Shown here one piece after another: positions 12,339 to 25,400 of a stretch of 64,000 bases of DNA. Every line of letters begins with the position of its first letter. The first letter of the stretch is position 1. The stretch is from Didymodactylos carnosus. Its lineage: Eukaryota > Rotifera > Eurotatoria > Philodinida > Philodinidae. A model generated the notes under the pieces. The model saw nothing but the letters and a program-made list of their open reading frames with translations. It did no database searches and had not been told where the DNA came from. Where the stretch lies: contig CAJNOQ010000081.1 of assembly GCA_905250885.1 (NCBI GenBank), positions 16,438 through 80,437 on the forward strand, given 5' to 3'. A program made the translations under genes and the position numbers.

Positions 12339-14721
12339 TTGTTGAAAGTTTTTGTAACAATGCTTACAGGCACAACTTTTGGCACATCGACACCAACAAC
12401 AGTTCAACAAAAAGATTTTGAACTTGCTTATCCGCCAGAAGATTCAATATCATGTATGAAATTTTCACCATCCACAATTCCACAAACATATTTAATCGCT
12501 AGTAGTTGGGCAAATGATATCAGGTGTTGGGAATTACAACAAAACGGACAATCTGTTCCAAAAGCCATGCAAAAACATGATGCTCCCATTCTTAGTTGTT
12601 GTTGGTCGGATGATGGCTCAAAAGTATTCACAGCTAGTTGTGATCGAACAGCAAAGATGTGGGATTTACAATCCAACTCATTTACACAAATAGCACAACA
12701 TGATCAACCAATTCGTACAATTCATTACATACAACGACCAACGTACAATTGTGTTATGACCGGCAGTTGGGATAAAACAGGTATGCATTATTATATTCTT
12801 CGACATATAATTTATATGATGGATAACAGACGTTTAAGAGCAGAGCTATTTATTCATTTTTTTCAACATATCTTATACACCGAACATCGTAAAGAATATG
12901 TGTCGCACTATTCACTTTGATCAAAGTCGATATACATGACGGACAATAAATTATCTATCAATTTTATGATGTCGAGACGGACAAATCTCCGACTACTTTG
13001 AAAGAATATATAATGGTCAACTTTGGCTAGGCACGTGGATGTATGCTATAGAAGTAGTGCGAAAGCCTACAAATACTGTTTTTATAAATTTTTAGATATG
13101 CTCTTTTCAATCGTGTGGTTTACAAAGTTCAAAAATGTATTTTATGCGTTTTCTAGAGATACGGATCTCTAGAGAAGCTATATAAAAATACTTTTGAGCT
13201 TTATAAACCACACGATTGAAAAGAGCATATCTAAAAATTTATAAAAACAGTATTTGTAGGCTTTTGCATGGCTGCTAAAATAAATATCAAAACGTCTAGT
13301 CATAATTTGCCGCGGTAATGCTTCAGATCTAGGATTTCGTTAGATCGAAAAATTTTGTGCAGAAAAACTTACAAATTACACATCATTTGATGCAGCTTTT
13401 TTGCGCTGATTCCAAATATTAAATTATTTTTCAAAAAAACATGTTTCTGAGCTGAAAAAAAATAGATCTTACCTCGAAAACCAAAGGTTTTTGGAAAAGC
13501 TATAAGTCAGTCCAGGATCATTAATGTTAATTTCTGCTAACCATGTACGTGTATCATAAGTGGGAAGAGAATTCTCTGAAAATTTCATCAGATTTGGGGT
13601 TTAGGAAAAGTTAGGAAACTCACTGTACTGAGGACGTCTTTTCGGAAAACATTTAGCGGAAAAAGAACGTTGATTTTTTTTGGACAGAAAAGTATCGAAA
13701 AAAAGGCTATTTTTTACGTACCGGTAGTGCCAGACCTCTACTTTCAGAATGATTTATTCCTTACCACCTTCTCTACCCTTCCACAGATGCTGTTTTTCGA
13801 CAAAGTCGCTAAAATCTGACCGATTTTTATATCTAGGTTTTCTCGACGACCTTAACAGTTGAAACAAATTTTTTCGCCATTACATCGGCGGTTAATTAAA
13901 GTATATTTAACACTATTCAAATCTCGAAAAAGCTTATTTTCATTTTTCTTTCTTATGTCCGCATGATTGCCCACTATGAGAAGGATGTTTCGTTTAGTTT
14001 CTTCTCTTTTTAGTTCGATTTTGGGATACAAGACAGTCAACACCATTAAAACAGATTCAGTTAAATGAACGTGTTTATGCCGCTGATGTATTTGGACCAA
14101 TGGCTGTTATTACCACAGCCGATCGTAGTATTCATGTCTACAGCTTGGATAATCAACCAACAGAATATAAAAAAATTGAAACCTTATTAAAGTATCAACA
14201 TCGTTGTGTATCAATATTTACGGATAAAAATCGTAATCCAAATGGGTTTGCCATCGGTAGTATTGAAGGACGTGTAGCAATTATGTACGTTGATACAACT
14301 AATCCAAATGATAATTTTACATTCAAATGTCATCGTTCAAATCCATCAACCAACAATGTACAAGATATTTATGCTGTTAATGATATTGCATTCCATCCTA
14401 TTCATGGTACATTAGCTACAGTTGGATCCGATGGAAAATATAGTTTTTGGGATAAAGATGATCGTACAAAATTGAAAACATCAGATACAATTAATGATCA
14501 ATCGATTACATGTTGTGCATTTGATTCAAGAGGACAAGTGTTTGCTTATGCGAGCAGTTATGATTGGTACGTATCTCTCTGTTTCATGTACAAGTTTTAT
14601 AATTGTTTTTTCTCCTTTTTACAGGCATAAAGGACATGAAGGAAACAGCCAACAAAAGAAAAATATGATCTATTTTCGATCATGTTTTGATGAAATGAAA
14701 CCAAAACCAAAAAAGACTTAG
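12339..14721 (+). CDS. RAE1: RAE1, WD40 mRNA export and spindle factor
   Basis: Three exons, 12339-12780, 14014-14566 and 14625-14721, joined in phase to 363 residues (human 368). RAE1 binds the GLEBS motif of NUP98 at the nuclear pore, supports mRNA export and regulates the mitotic spindle. Seen here: WD40 blades with [36 protein letters not shown] split by the first intron then RFWDT, HQHRC-type segment as [58 protein letters not shown] and a basic tail KPKPKK. All are near identical to animal RAE1. Start is uncertain: ATGs at 12339 and 12360 both precede GTTFGTS; an upstream untranslated intron is likely. Intron 1 is 1.2 kb, twenty times the local norm, and contains a foldback element. Confidence 0.92.
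13058..13268. repeat. Foldback (MITE-like) element in RAE1 intron 1
   Basis: Near-perfect inverted repeat. The left arm from 13062 (AAAGCCTACAAATACTG...) through about 13126 is matched in reverse complement by 13201-13265 (...CAGTATTTGTAGGCTTT). The arms enclose about 75 nt that include CTAGAGATACGGATCTCTAG, itself palindromic. No coding capacity. It explains part of the intron's unusual length. Confidence 0.85.
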
Positions 14722-14846
14722 TTAATTATTCGTATTTTGACTGTAATTCATCCTAGAAAAATTTTATTATTTTTTTTTTTGTTACATGTTTGATTGAAAT
14801 GCTGTGGGATCCTGTATTTTTTTTTGTTCTTGTTATAGTGTTTGTA

Positions 14847-14852
14847 AATAAA
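14847..14852 (+). terminator. Candidate polyadenylation signal of RAE1
   Basis: AATAAA about 125 nt after the RAE1 stop codon, preceded by a T-rich tract. The short distance makes this a good candidate for the functional signal. Confidence 0.5.
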
Positions 14853-16077
14853 AGAATCACGTCAGCAAACAGATGAACGATAATTTTTCATTTTCCTTCT
14901 ATCTAAAAGAGAATGAATTATGGAAGAAAAAAGACGATGTATGATTAAATTTAAGTTAAAATGAATGATAGTTTTAACAATACAACTTGATGTTAAGGAA
15001 AGACTCTTGCATGAAAGTTTGCACATTCGACCTTTTTAGAGAAGTTTAGTTTTTAAAGAATCATTTAAGATGATTTCACTAGAACTTAAAATAGGCATTT
15101 TTCTGAATATAGAAATAATACCATCATTTCTTTTATTAGTCTACATTATGAGAAAATAATGCATAATTTATGATTAGGATATATTTATTTCCTATTTGCA
15201 CACCTACCATACTGTCACCATTTAATGTTGTTGACATTTGTATTTCGAATATTCATTGTCTTATTAAAATTGTTATCTTGACACTGTTCAAACATAGGGA
15301 AAGAGAACGATTTGACAAATAAAACAAGATTGACAAATATATATAGATGAATTTTTTCAGTAAAACTGTAAAAATAATAATAACTGATGTCAAATACTCA
15401 TAGATAAAATAATTGTATGTAATTGAATAAGTTTCACACATCTGTCGGAAAATATTATTTAGCATGGTGAAAGTTTTCGTCGATGAATCACATAAGAAAT
15501 GTGAGTTTAAAAATAATTTCTTTTAAAATTTCAATTACTGTTTTAGGATCTGATTATAATTTGAGAAAGAGAATGCAAAGAAATCATTTTCATTTTTTTA
15601 GTCTGACTGAATATTTTCTTCAATTTAATCTAACTACTAGATCGGATACAAGTCAGTTTTTTCAACGTGTAATTCTATAATTCATGTAACAATGTATGAA
15701 ATTTGGCAATAATTATAACGTTTACAAGCATTTTTTAAATGTATCCCATACTGTTTTTGACATAGAAGCAACCCGATAATCTTAGAGAACTGTCTGCTCG
15801 TATAAAAAACAATTTATAAAGAGATTCGTGTGAACGAGACCATAAACTTTAAACTTTTTCTTGGTATAATGAGTCATGAGTATTTTTTATATTTTTCAAA
15901 ACAAAGAATGAAAAAAGATTTTAGCTTAGGTAATTTATAAGATAGATGCAAATGGAAGAACAAAGATTATCAAATGTGTAAAAATACTAAAACTTTTGTT
16001 ATTATCTGTATTTAAAAACACTATTTTTCTCTTAAGCATTTTATTTTTAAGCATCCTGATGAAATTATATGGTGTAT

Positions 16078-16219
16078 TCCTGATTCATCAACATATTAAC
16101 TTTTTTCCTGACTCGTCGACAACATTTTGAGCGGGGAGATAAAAAATATCTGTGAGTCGCCGACACTATAAATTGTCGACGAATCAAGAAAATGAATTAA
16201 CGTGTCGATGAATTAGGAC
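16078..16219. repeat. Imperfect inverted repeat upstream of the ABCA gene
   Basis: The left arm TCCTGATTCATCAACA... with CTCGTCGACAA pairs imperfectly with the right arm TTGTCGACGAATC...CGATGAATTAGGA. Total length about 140 nt, non-coding. Most likely an old MITE; a cruciform with a regulatory effect on ABCA is not excluded. Confidence 0.7.
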
Positions 16220-16469
16220 TGAATCATTTATTTATGTAACCAAGATTTTGACTAATTGAAACCTTGTTGATTATTTATATCTAGATCTTTGCAGTTCTTG
16301 ATGTTTTACCATTTTTCTCTCCCATACAAATTTGAATAAGATCTTGAATGTAAAAATCTTGATTTTTAAGAAAGAAAAACTTCCCAAGAGAGGACAGATT
16401 GTAAAACATTTAATTTACTCTGCTTTGAAATCAATCTAATTTAATAATCTGTATTTATTGTTTTAAGAT

Positions 16470-19400
16470 ATGGGTCGACGACGTAATGGTCGACACTATT
16501 TATTATTACTATGGAAAAATCTCATATTATCAGCTCGAATGCCTATACGAACATTTTTTGAAATAACCTTGCCGATCTTTTTTGCTTTATTATTACTTGG
16601 CATTCGACGTGTTGTAAAATCTGATTCTATTATTCATGATACTGTCTATCCACCATTTTCTATTAATGAATTACCAAATTTTACTGGATTACCACAGAGT
16701 ACATTTGCCTATACACCAAAAACAAATTTCACAACAATAATTGCCAATAGAGTTGCTGAAGAATTAAAATTAGAAGGTGTTGTACTCAATAATTACATAA
16801 GTAAATCTGATTTATTTTTATACTATTTATTATATTTAGGAGAAGCATACGACACCGAAGATGATCTGGTTTACAATATTCGAGATTCATTAACAACATT
16901 AGGTGGTATTGTTTTTACAACATTGCCAAATGATACACATTATGATGTTACTTATAAAATTCGTTTGTCCGCAAAACCGAAAAATTCTGGACAATTAACG
17001 TTGGTTTGCTATTTTCTTTTCTCGTGCTTCTACTTGTTAAGAATAAGAGTATCCCCTTTTTTTTCCTTCTTAGGAAAAGTGAGAGAAAAGAAGGTCTAGT
17101 CTTTTATAGTTCGAATTTTTATCACAAACATTTTCAGATGGTATCTCAGATTCTAATTTTCTTTTTGGAAAAATATGTTTTCCTTCTCGAGACATTTCAA
17201 ATATGCTGAAAATCCTCTGTAAAAAGTATTTTTTTGATTTGAAGTATTTGTGATAAAAACTCGGACCTGATTGAATCATTTTCTTAGGGGTCGTAATGTA
17301 ATTCGATTAGAAGCACCAGTATTTTCCGCATTAAAGGTGACATTAAACTAGTCGCTTTTTTAAAGGGCGTTTGCGCCGATACTCATATCTTCACGAAAAA
17401 CCATTGAAAATTTTCGGAAGTGGTCTCGTTATGGGGAGAATACTTTGTCCTATCAGACTATGTTGGAGAAAAAATTTTGAAGGCGCTGGAACAAAAAAAA
17501 TTCAGAAAATTACAAAAATTGACGTTTTTTTAGATTTTTGAGTAGAAGAACGCTTAAAAAAAATTCATAATCTTTGCAAAAAAAGTCGTCAAACGCTGGG
17601 AGTGGTCTTATTTTGTAGCTCAGACTTTTCTCTACATTAGACTATGTTCAATTTAAATAAAAACGTTTGTCAGAAAAGAAGGGATTGGTACCGAGGGACA
17701 ACAGGATTTTTTTCTTATAATTTATCCTTTTTTGAGTGCCCACAGGATCTTTTTATGCCTATTTATAGCGTTATAACATTATAAAACATGCTTTTTCTTA
17801 AATTATAGTATTACAACGCTATAATTTTACCTCGTTACAACGCGATAAACATAGCCTGTCGTGTTATAACGCGTTGCAAACTTATTTTTCAGGAATTTAT
17901 GGCTTTGTAACTGGATGAAAATGTCCATTGCATTACAACGCTATAAATTTATAGCATTTTAATGCATTTCAGTTTTTTATCTTGTTACAGCGCAATTAGA
18001 TTTGTCTAGCACCTTATAATACATTAGATTCTAATGTATTATAACGCGTTTGAGTTTTCTACTTCAATATAATGCGTTAGAAATTAATGCGTTATAATAC
18101 CTTAGATGTCTTATCTAATTATAACGCCGTAAATTTGAAAAAATCTTTTATATCGTTATAACTCATTAGATAATGCATATCGCATTGTAACGAGTTAATA
18201 TCCGATAGATTACAATGCATTATTCTTTTCTATCTAAATGCAGTGAGATAAGAAAATGGAACGCGGTGTAACACATTAGCGTTATAACGAGTTAGACAAT
18301 ATTCAAAACGAAAATACATGGTTTTCTCGTAAAAGACACATTTCCATAAAATTCTGAGACTGCCAATTGATTCCTCTCGAAAAGTTGGTCTGGGAAAGAT
18401 TAGTTCAACTATATCAGACATATACGTTAGTGACTTTATCAAGCAAGTCACTAACATGTCCTAAGTCTTAGAACATCAAGTCCCACGTATGGCTTTACAA
18501 CGCCTAAATAGTTAAGGGTGCCTTCCCCCTCTTTTATCAACTTGTTGCCAAATGCGGAGCACACATCCGATTGAGCTCAAATTTATACCAGAGATAGAGC
18601 ATCGAAAAAGAAAATCGATGTATTTTTGCCCAAAATTTTCTGAGATGTTCTTCTGTGGGTTTTCTGGGAAACTCTTGCAAAAAAGACGGGGCGGGGGGAG
18701 GAACCCATAATGCATTGTAATACCATGAAATTTATAACGTTATAATGTGTTAGATCTTAGAGCGGTATAATACACTAACCTGTAACGTGCTGCAATGCAT
18801 TATATGTTAATGCGTTTTAATGCGACAGGAATTGAGTAACGCCTTATAACGGTATACAAAATATTAACGTGTCAGTTGAATTTATAGCGTTGTAAGATTA
18901 TAAAATATGAGAAAGCCGTTGATAAAAATGCATTATAACACTATAATTTCGATTTTTTGGCAGTTTTTTCTACGTAACACGTTACGCTAATGCGTTACAA
19001 TGCATTAAAGATATGTTTTTTCTAAAGTCATCGCGTTGTAACACAATTGAAACTTAACACATTACAAGGCATTATGATATGCCTAACGCATTATAATGCA
19101 ATAAATAGGAAAAAAAGATTCTGTGGGTGTTGATACAATTTGCTATTTTTTAGAAATATATTTGGAGGTGACTCTGATTGGAAAACGAATGTGTTGTTTA
19201 CGCTATTTCCAATAATTGGTCCAAGAGAGAAAAACGTTTCAACAGGAGGCGTTCCAGGTCAGAAATCTTTATTTCTTGCTTTGATTATGATTAAATTTCA
19301 TCTCTATTTTTTCAGGATATTATCGAGAAGGTATGATCCAAAAAATAAACGTGTTATTTTGTAAATATTTTCTAATCTATTGTCAGGTTTTCTGGCATTA

Positions 19401-22400
19401 CAACGTTCGATTGATTTTGCCATAATTAATGAAAGAAGTACATTATTTGATCTCGATGGAATAAATTTAGAATTACAGAGATTTCCTTATCCTCCATATA
19501 AATCTGATAATTTTGTCCTAGTTGTTCAAATATGGTTTCCATTTTTGTTAATTATGAGTTATATTTTTTCCGCCATAAATACCGTGAAAAATATTGTGTA
19601 CGAGAAAGAAAAAGGACTCAAAGTAAGATGTTATGCATTATCGTTATAACAGTTTTAAAAAATTTTCTTTCTATTAGGAAGCGATGAAAATCATGGGTTT
19701 GAATGGTTGGATTCATTGGGTAAAATACAGTAATCATTAGTATTATGTACGTACAATTGAATAATTTTCATATTTTTAGCTTGCATGGTTCACCCGAAGT
19801 ATTGTGTTTTTAACAATAGCTGATATACTTATCAGTGTATGTTATATTGTACAAGTACCGCTATCAAGTGGCGGCAAGAGTTCAGTGATTGGGCAAACAA
19901 GTGCTACACTACTATTTTTCTTCTTATTTACATATTCAATCACATCAATTTGTTTCATGTTTTTAATTAGTACTTTATTTGACAAAGGTAAATATCTCAA
20001 TACATTGTTTCGTAATTAGATAAGAAAGCTCTGCACTCTTATTCTCAGTCAGATTTACATTAACTTATAGTCATTTCTTAGTATTAGCTACAACATTTAT
20101 TTGTACCCTTACGATATTAGAATAAACTCAGCTTTCTTTACTGTTAGAATTAGATTAGATAAAATCGTCTGAATACACATATAAACAGATCGTATAGTCG
20201 TTCAAATATCAATTAAAAGTCATACTTCTGTTGTTTTCTTTGATAGCTAACTCGGCTGCTGCAGGAACTGGAGGGCTTTGGTTTATGTCATATTTACCCT
20301 ATGCATTTATACAACCACGTTATGAAACAATGACAAGAGCATCAAAAATGGCTTCGTGTCTTTTACACAATCTTGGTTTAGCTCTCGGTGCACAGCTAAT
20401 CGGACAGTTTGAAGGAAAAGGTATGTATGTCTGGTATATTTTTTCGATTTTTCATTACTTACTGTCATGTTTCACAACGTGTTCAGGTACTGGTTTGCAA
20501 TGGTCGATGATCAATGAACGGTTTTCTGTCGATGATAATTTTACAATGCTAGACGTTATTATTATGTTGTACGTAGATGCATTGATTTATCTCATATTAG
20601 CACTGTATATCGAAAAAATTTGGCCAGGACAGTATGGCATCCCAAAGTGAGTGTGTTATCTCAATTAAAAAAAAACAACTCATTTTACTTTCATTTAGAA
20701 AATGGTATTTTCCCTTTACGCTAAGCTTTTGGCGAGGACATTCTCAAACAATAGCGAAAAATGTTGTAGTTGATTCTGCTAATGACTTGTTTTCTTCTCA
20801 AGAAAAAAATGCGTTTGAAGATGAATCAAATGATAGAGAACTTGGTATTCGACTTATTAACGTATCAAAGGTAGTGTAACAATTTTGACACAATTCAAAT
20901 GAAAAAAATGTTTTTTGTTTTTTTGAAGGTATACACATTTTTTCTGAAAACGAAACCGCCAGTTCATGCCGTACGCAATGTAAGCATGAATATTTATAAT
21001 GGTCAATTAACTGCTCTGTTAGGTCACAATGGAGCCGGAAAATCGACTACTATTTCAATGATCACAGGTATAATGGATCGTATATTTTTATAGTAAGGAA
21101 AAACGAAGAAGGGAGACATTTTCAAGTGTCTGATGGAAGTTTTGTGAAAGACATCCAATTAGAGATTCTTTCGGAGTCTGACGACGAATCTGATATCTGT
21201 TTCTTACGTATAGCGGTCAAGTGTTGTCCTGTAAAAACCAGATCTCTAGAGTCGCGTGGAAAGATTCTTATATGGCCAGTTTGCTGAACAAGTCGAGTTT
21301 CCCGTGGAATAAATATTTAAACGTACCGATCAAGTACTCAGCGAAAGAACGAATTTTATTACAAAAGAAGCCCTCAAATGTCTGAGATTCACCAAATACT
21401 GGAAGCAACATTTTTGTTTTGATTGATAGATTTAAATATTTATTTCATAGAAAACTTGACTTATTCAACAAACTGGTCATATCAGAATTTTTTCACGTGA
21501 AGTTTCAAAATGATCTCCAGAGACCTAATTTCTACAGGACAACACTGGACCGGTCTACAGAAGAAACAGATATCAGATTCGTCATCAGACTCCAAAAGAA
21601 TCTCTAATTGGATGTCTTTCACAAAAAAACTCCATTGAACACCTGGAAATGTCTTCTCGTTCGTTTATTGGGTTTTGGAAGTAACAGGGCTTTTCTATGT
21701 CAATGAGCGCAGATAATTTGTGTAGTTATTAGAAATTTAGTAAGCAAATATTGATAGTACAAACACATTTCAGTCAGCAATCGAGCTTTCATGACACCGA
21801 TTTGCTAGACCAATGCTACTTTAGCAATTACTATCCATTTCAAATCGAATCTTCAGATCGAAGGAACCTCAGCTGGCTTGTTTTTCCAAAACTCCGGTTT
21901 TTGCCTGTAGCTATGTAAACTTCAAATTCGCATAACTCACTCATTTCTCATCCGAAATGAGCGAAATTTTCATCAAATGGGTAGTTTTACTCGGGCAATC
22001 TAGCAAAATGATCAGTAAATCTCGCATACAAATGTTTAGCCCAGAGGATTTTTCGAAGATCTCTGAAAATCCAATGATTCTTTAGTGAATCATACTCAAG
22101 TTTTTCGTCATGGTCTATAATCTTCAACTAATGTTGAATATTTTCCGAAGGTTACAGTCATTTCGGATGAGAAATGAGTGAGTTATGCGAATTTGAAGCT
22201 TACATGGCTACAGGCAAAAACCGGAGTTTTTGAAAAAACGGGTCAGCTGAATCAATCTGAAGGTGAAAATAAATAATGCCGTGATGGCCAGCATAGCTCA
22301 TTACCTGTGTCTTGAGTGTTTTTGAGATTCCCAAATCTCCAGATTTGGCGATAACACGATCTACGGAGAACGTCTCTACCTCGCGGATCATAAGAGATGA

Positions 22401-25400
22401 AAGCCTGGGTCTTGTCGAGAATTGTAGGTGAACATTCAAGTTCTCCATTCTACTATTTAGAATCAAAAATCCCAAACTTCTTCAATGGTGAGAAGGTTTC
22501 TGCAAAAAGTTTTGAAGAAGCTTACCATCTGCAGGAGGTATTTCTAAATTTATTTTCCCATAAACGGATAGCCCCCAGATTCTACTCTCTAAAACTGACA
22601 ATCGTAGTTCTCCAGCTATTTTCTGTCAAAAGTTATTGAAAGAACAATGGAGTGCATTATATTTTGAAATTGATAGTAGTTATTTACAATATAACTAAGC
22701 GATATATAACAAACATTTAAAATTCTCATAAGAGCTCGGTTGTAACTAGTCCTACTTTTTGTTAGAGTTTAATAATTAAAATCATTCGTTGAGAAGACCA
22801 TATGTCTTAGACTATGCTCCATAACATAAGGTACATGTACATCTCATTAATTTGGTTTCTTGCATATCTAATTGGCGTTTTATATCTAAAAATTGTTCGT
22901 ACACTAATCAGACTGAATTTTTAGGTTTAATACCTCCTTCTAGTGGTCAGATTATTGTTAATGGTTTTGATATTTCCACGTCGATTGATAAAATCCGTGA
23001 TAATTTGGGTTTATGTCCACAATATAATATATTATTTGATCATTTGACAGTTAAAGAACATCTAAAACTATTTGCAACTGTAAGATTTATAATTTCTAGC
23101 GTATTATAAAACAAAAATACAACGAATAAATTTTTTTAAGCTAAAAGGACATCCATCAAATGATATTGAAAATGAAATACAAAGAATGGTTAAAGATCTT
23201 AATTTAGAAGATAAATTAAATACACTTTCAAAATCATTATCTGGCGGTATGTCTACAAAGATCATTTATATTTCACATCTAATTTGTTTCTGTTAATTTT
23301 CAATTAGGTATGAAACGAAAATTAAGCGTCGGTATTGCATTAGTTGCTAATTCTAAAGTATGTTACAAATTCTATTATCATTAAAAATGGTAATAATAAT
23401 TTTGTTCTGTTATTGTAGATCGTTATTTTGGATGAACCAACAAGCGGTATACGATTGTCTATTGTTACTATAAATTGATTTTGATTTTCTCTTTTTTTTT
23501 TTATTATTCAGGAATGGATCCTGCTGCCAGACGTTCAACATGGGATATGCTACAACGTTATCGTGTTGATCGAACAATATTATTTACAACTCATTTCATG
23601 GATGAAGCTGACATTTTATCAGATAGAATTGCGATCATTGGCGATGGACGAATAAGATGTTGTGGTTCACCATTTTTTCTAAAAACAAAATTTGGTATAA
23701 AAATATATATTCTATGCCTATAAAGAGATTAAGTAATCATTATTCTGTCTTTTTTAGGCGTTGGTTATCATTTAATTCTATCTAAAAATGTTGAAGCAAA
23801 TGTTGAACGAATTGTTCAAATCGTTCAGAAATATGTACCATTAGCTAAATTAGAAAGTAATATTAGTGCCGAATGTAGTATATTATTGCCACATGGAGAA
23901 TCGACAAAATTTTCCGATTTATTCCATGAAATTGAACAAAAAAAAGATTATCTTCAATTATTTAGTATTGGATTATCAGAAACATCAATCGAAGAAGTTT
24001 TTATGAAAATGTAAAATAATAAATTTAACTCTTCTCATAATAGAGTTTGATGATGTTAAAATTTTGTTTTCTTTTAGAGTTGAAACTGAAGAGGTTGATG
24101 ACACAGTATCAAGATTGCCACGTCAACAATTGGATAATGAAGGATTTCAGGATGATACTGGAAGAGTTTCAAGTAACGGAAATGATGATGGCATAGCTTT
24201 ACAAAGTATGCGCAGTAGAACGATTCAATCAACTCATGAAAAAATAGATAACATCGATATAATACGTAGGCAAAAAGAACAGAACATAAAACGCATTTGA
24301 GTGTATTATCATTTAAAAATCAATCATAAAAAAAAAAAAAATTAGCTGCTCTCATTTATAAAAATATATCTATTTCGCTCTTCCAAAATGATTCTTGATA
24401 TTTGCTTTCCTTTAGTTGCTTTGGCTTTTCTTAATCACACTGGGTAAACCGTGTTTTGTAATTGATAATTCTATTTAAAGTGAAACATATAGTTATAAAA
24501 CTGTATTGTTCAAATGAAAGCTACTTCTTTTTGTGTATGTATCTATCGATTATTTGTTGTGAAATCAGTTAGTACTATTCTCTCATAATTGATTATTATC
24601 TATTTTTTTACAGCTGCATTCCAGACTACAGTGAGAAAAAATCGTGGCATCAATCTATGGATTCAACAACTTAAAGCGTTGATTTTGAAACGTATATTGA
24701 ATTCTGCCCGTAATTATTTAGTTTTAGTTGCAGCATTTTTACCCGTTGTATTCGTTATCATATCACTTGTTATTGAACAACAAATACCACAACCAGAGGA
24801 TTCACCACCGCTGATCATTGCCACTGATCGATACAACCCGGCACGTGTACCTTATATTTATGATACAAACTCATCGATATCTACACAATTTGCTGATGCC
24901 TATAAAAATATCGTATTACATTCTAAAAAAGAGACACCAATTGATTTAACAAAAGAATTTCATGGTGATTGTCATGATGTGCAACCTATGGATTTATTGA
25001 AATATCTTGGATGTATTGGAAGATTAAATGTTGGTGTATTAACAGATCGTTATTTAATAGCAGCAAAAATTTATGAATATGATAATTATACGATTAATAA
25101 CAATAAAACCGGTTTGCATTTAACAGGTTTATTCAATAATCAACCGTTTCACATTCCACCGTTATCGTTGAATATGTTAACCAATTCTTTATTATACTAT
25201 CTTTCAATAACTCATAATTACACTAATAAACCTTCTATCAGTGTTATCAATCATCCATTACCACGATCATTGACTGATAAACTAATCGACTTTCAATCAA
25301 GACAATTTTTTGGTTTTCGTTTATCATCGTCTATTGTGTTTGGAATGGGCTTTGCAATGGCCGCATTTGCTGTATTTCTGATTAAAGAGCGTGTATCAAA

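Larger units (their letters stand above)
14722..16469. other. Intergenic between RAE1 and the ABCA gene
   Basis: About 1.7 kb without a recognisable exon. It contains the RAE1 polyadenylation signal near its start and a 140-nt imperfect inverted repeat near its end (both listed). Short open frames at 15253-15465 (minus) and 15483-15680 (plus) look like chance. Confidence 0.6.

Noticed and set aside
17760-19110. Satellite or CRISPR-like repeat array
   Set aside because: No fixed unit length or spacer pattern; motifs are degenerate and in both orientations, and the DNA is plainly eukaryotic and intronic.
21419-22639. Several 60-91 codon frames in ABCA intron 11
   Set aside because: They fall in foldback arms; Walker A exon and next exon join in phase without them.
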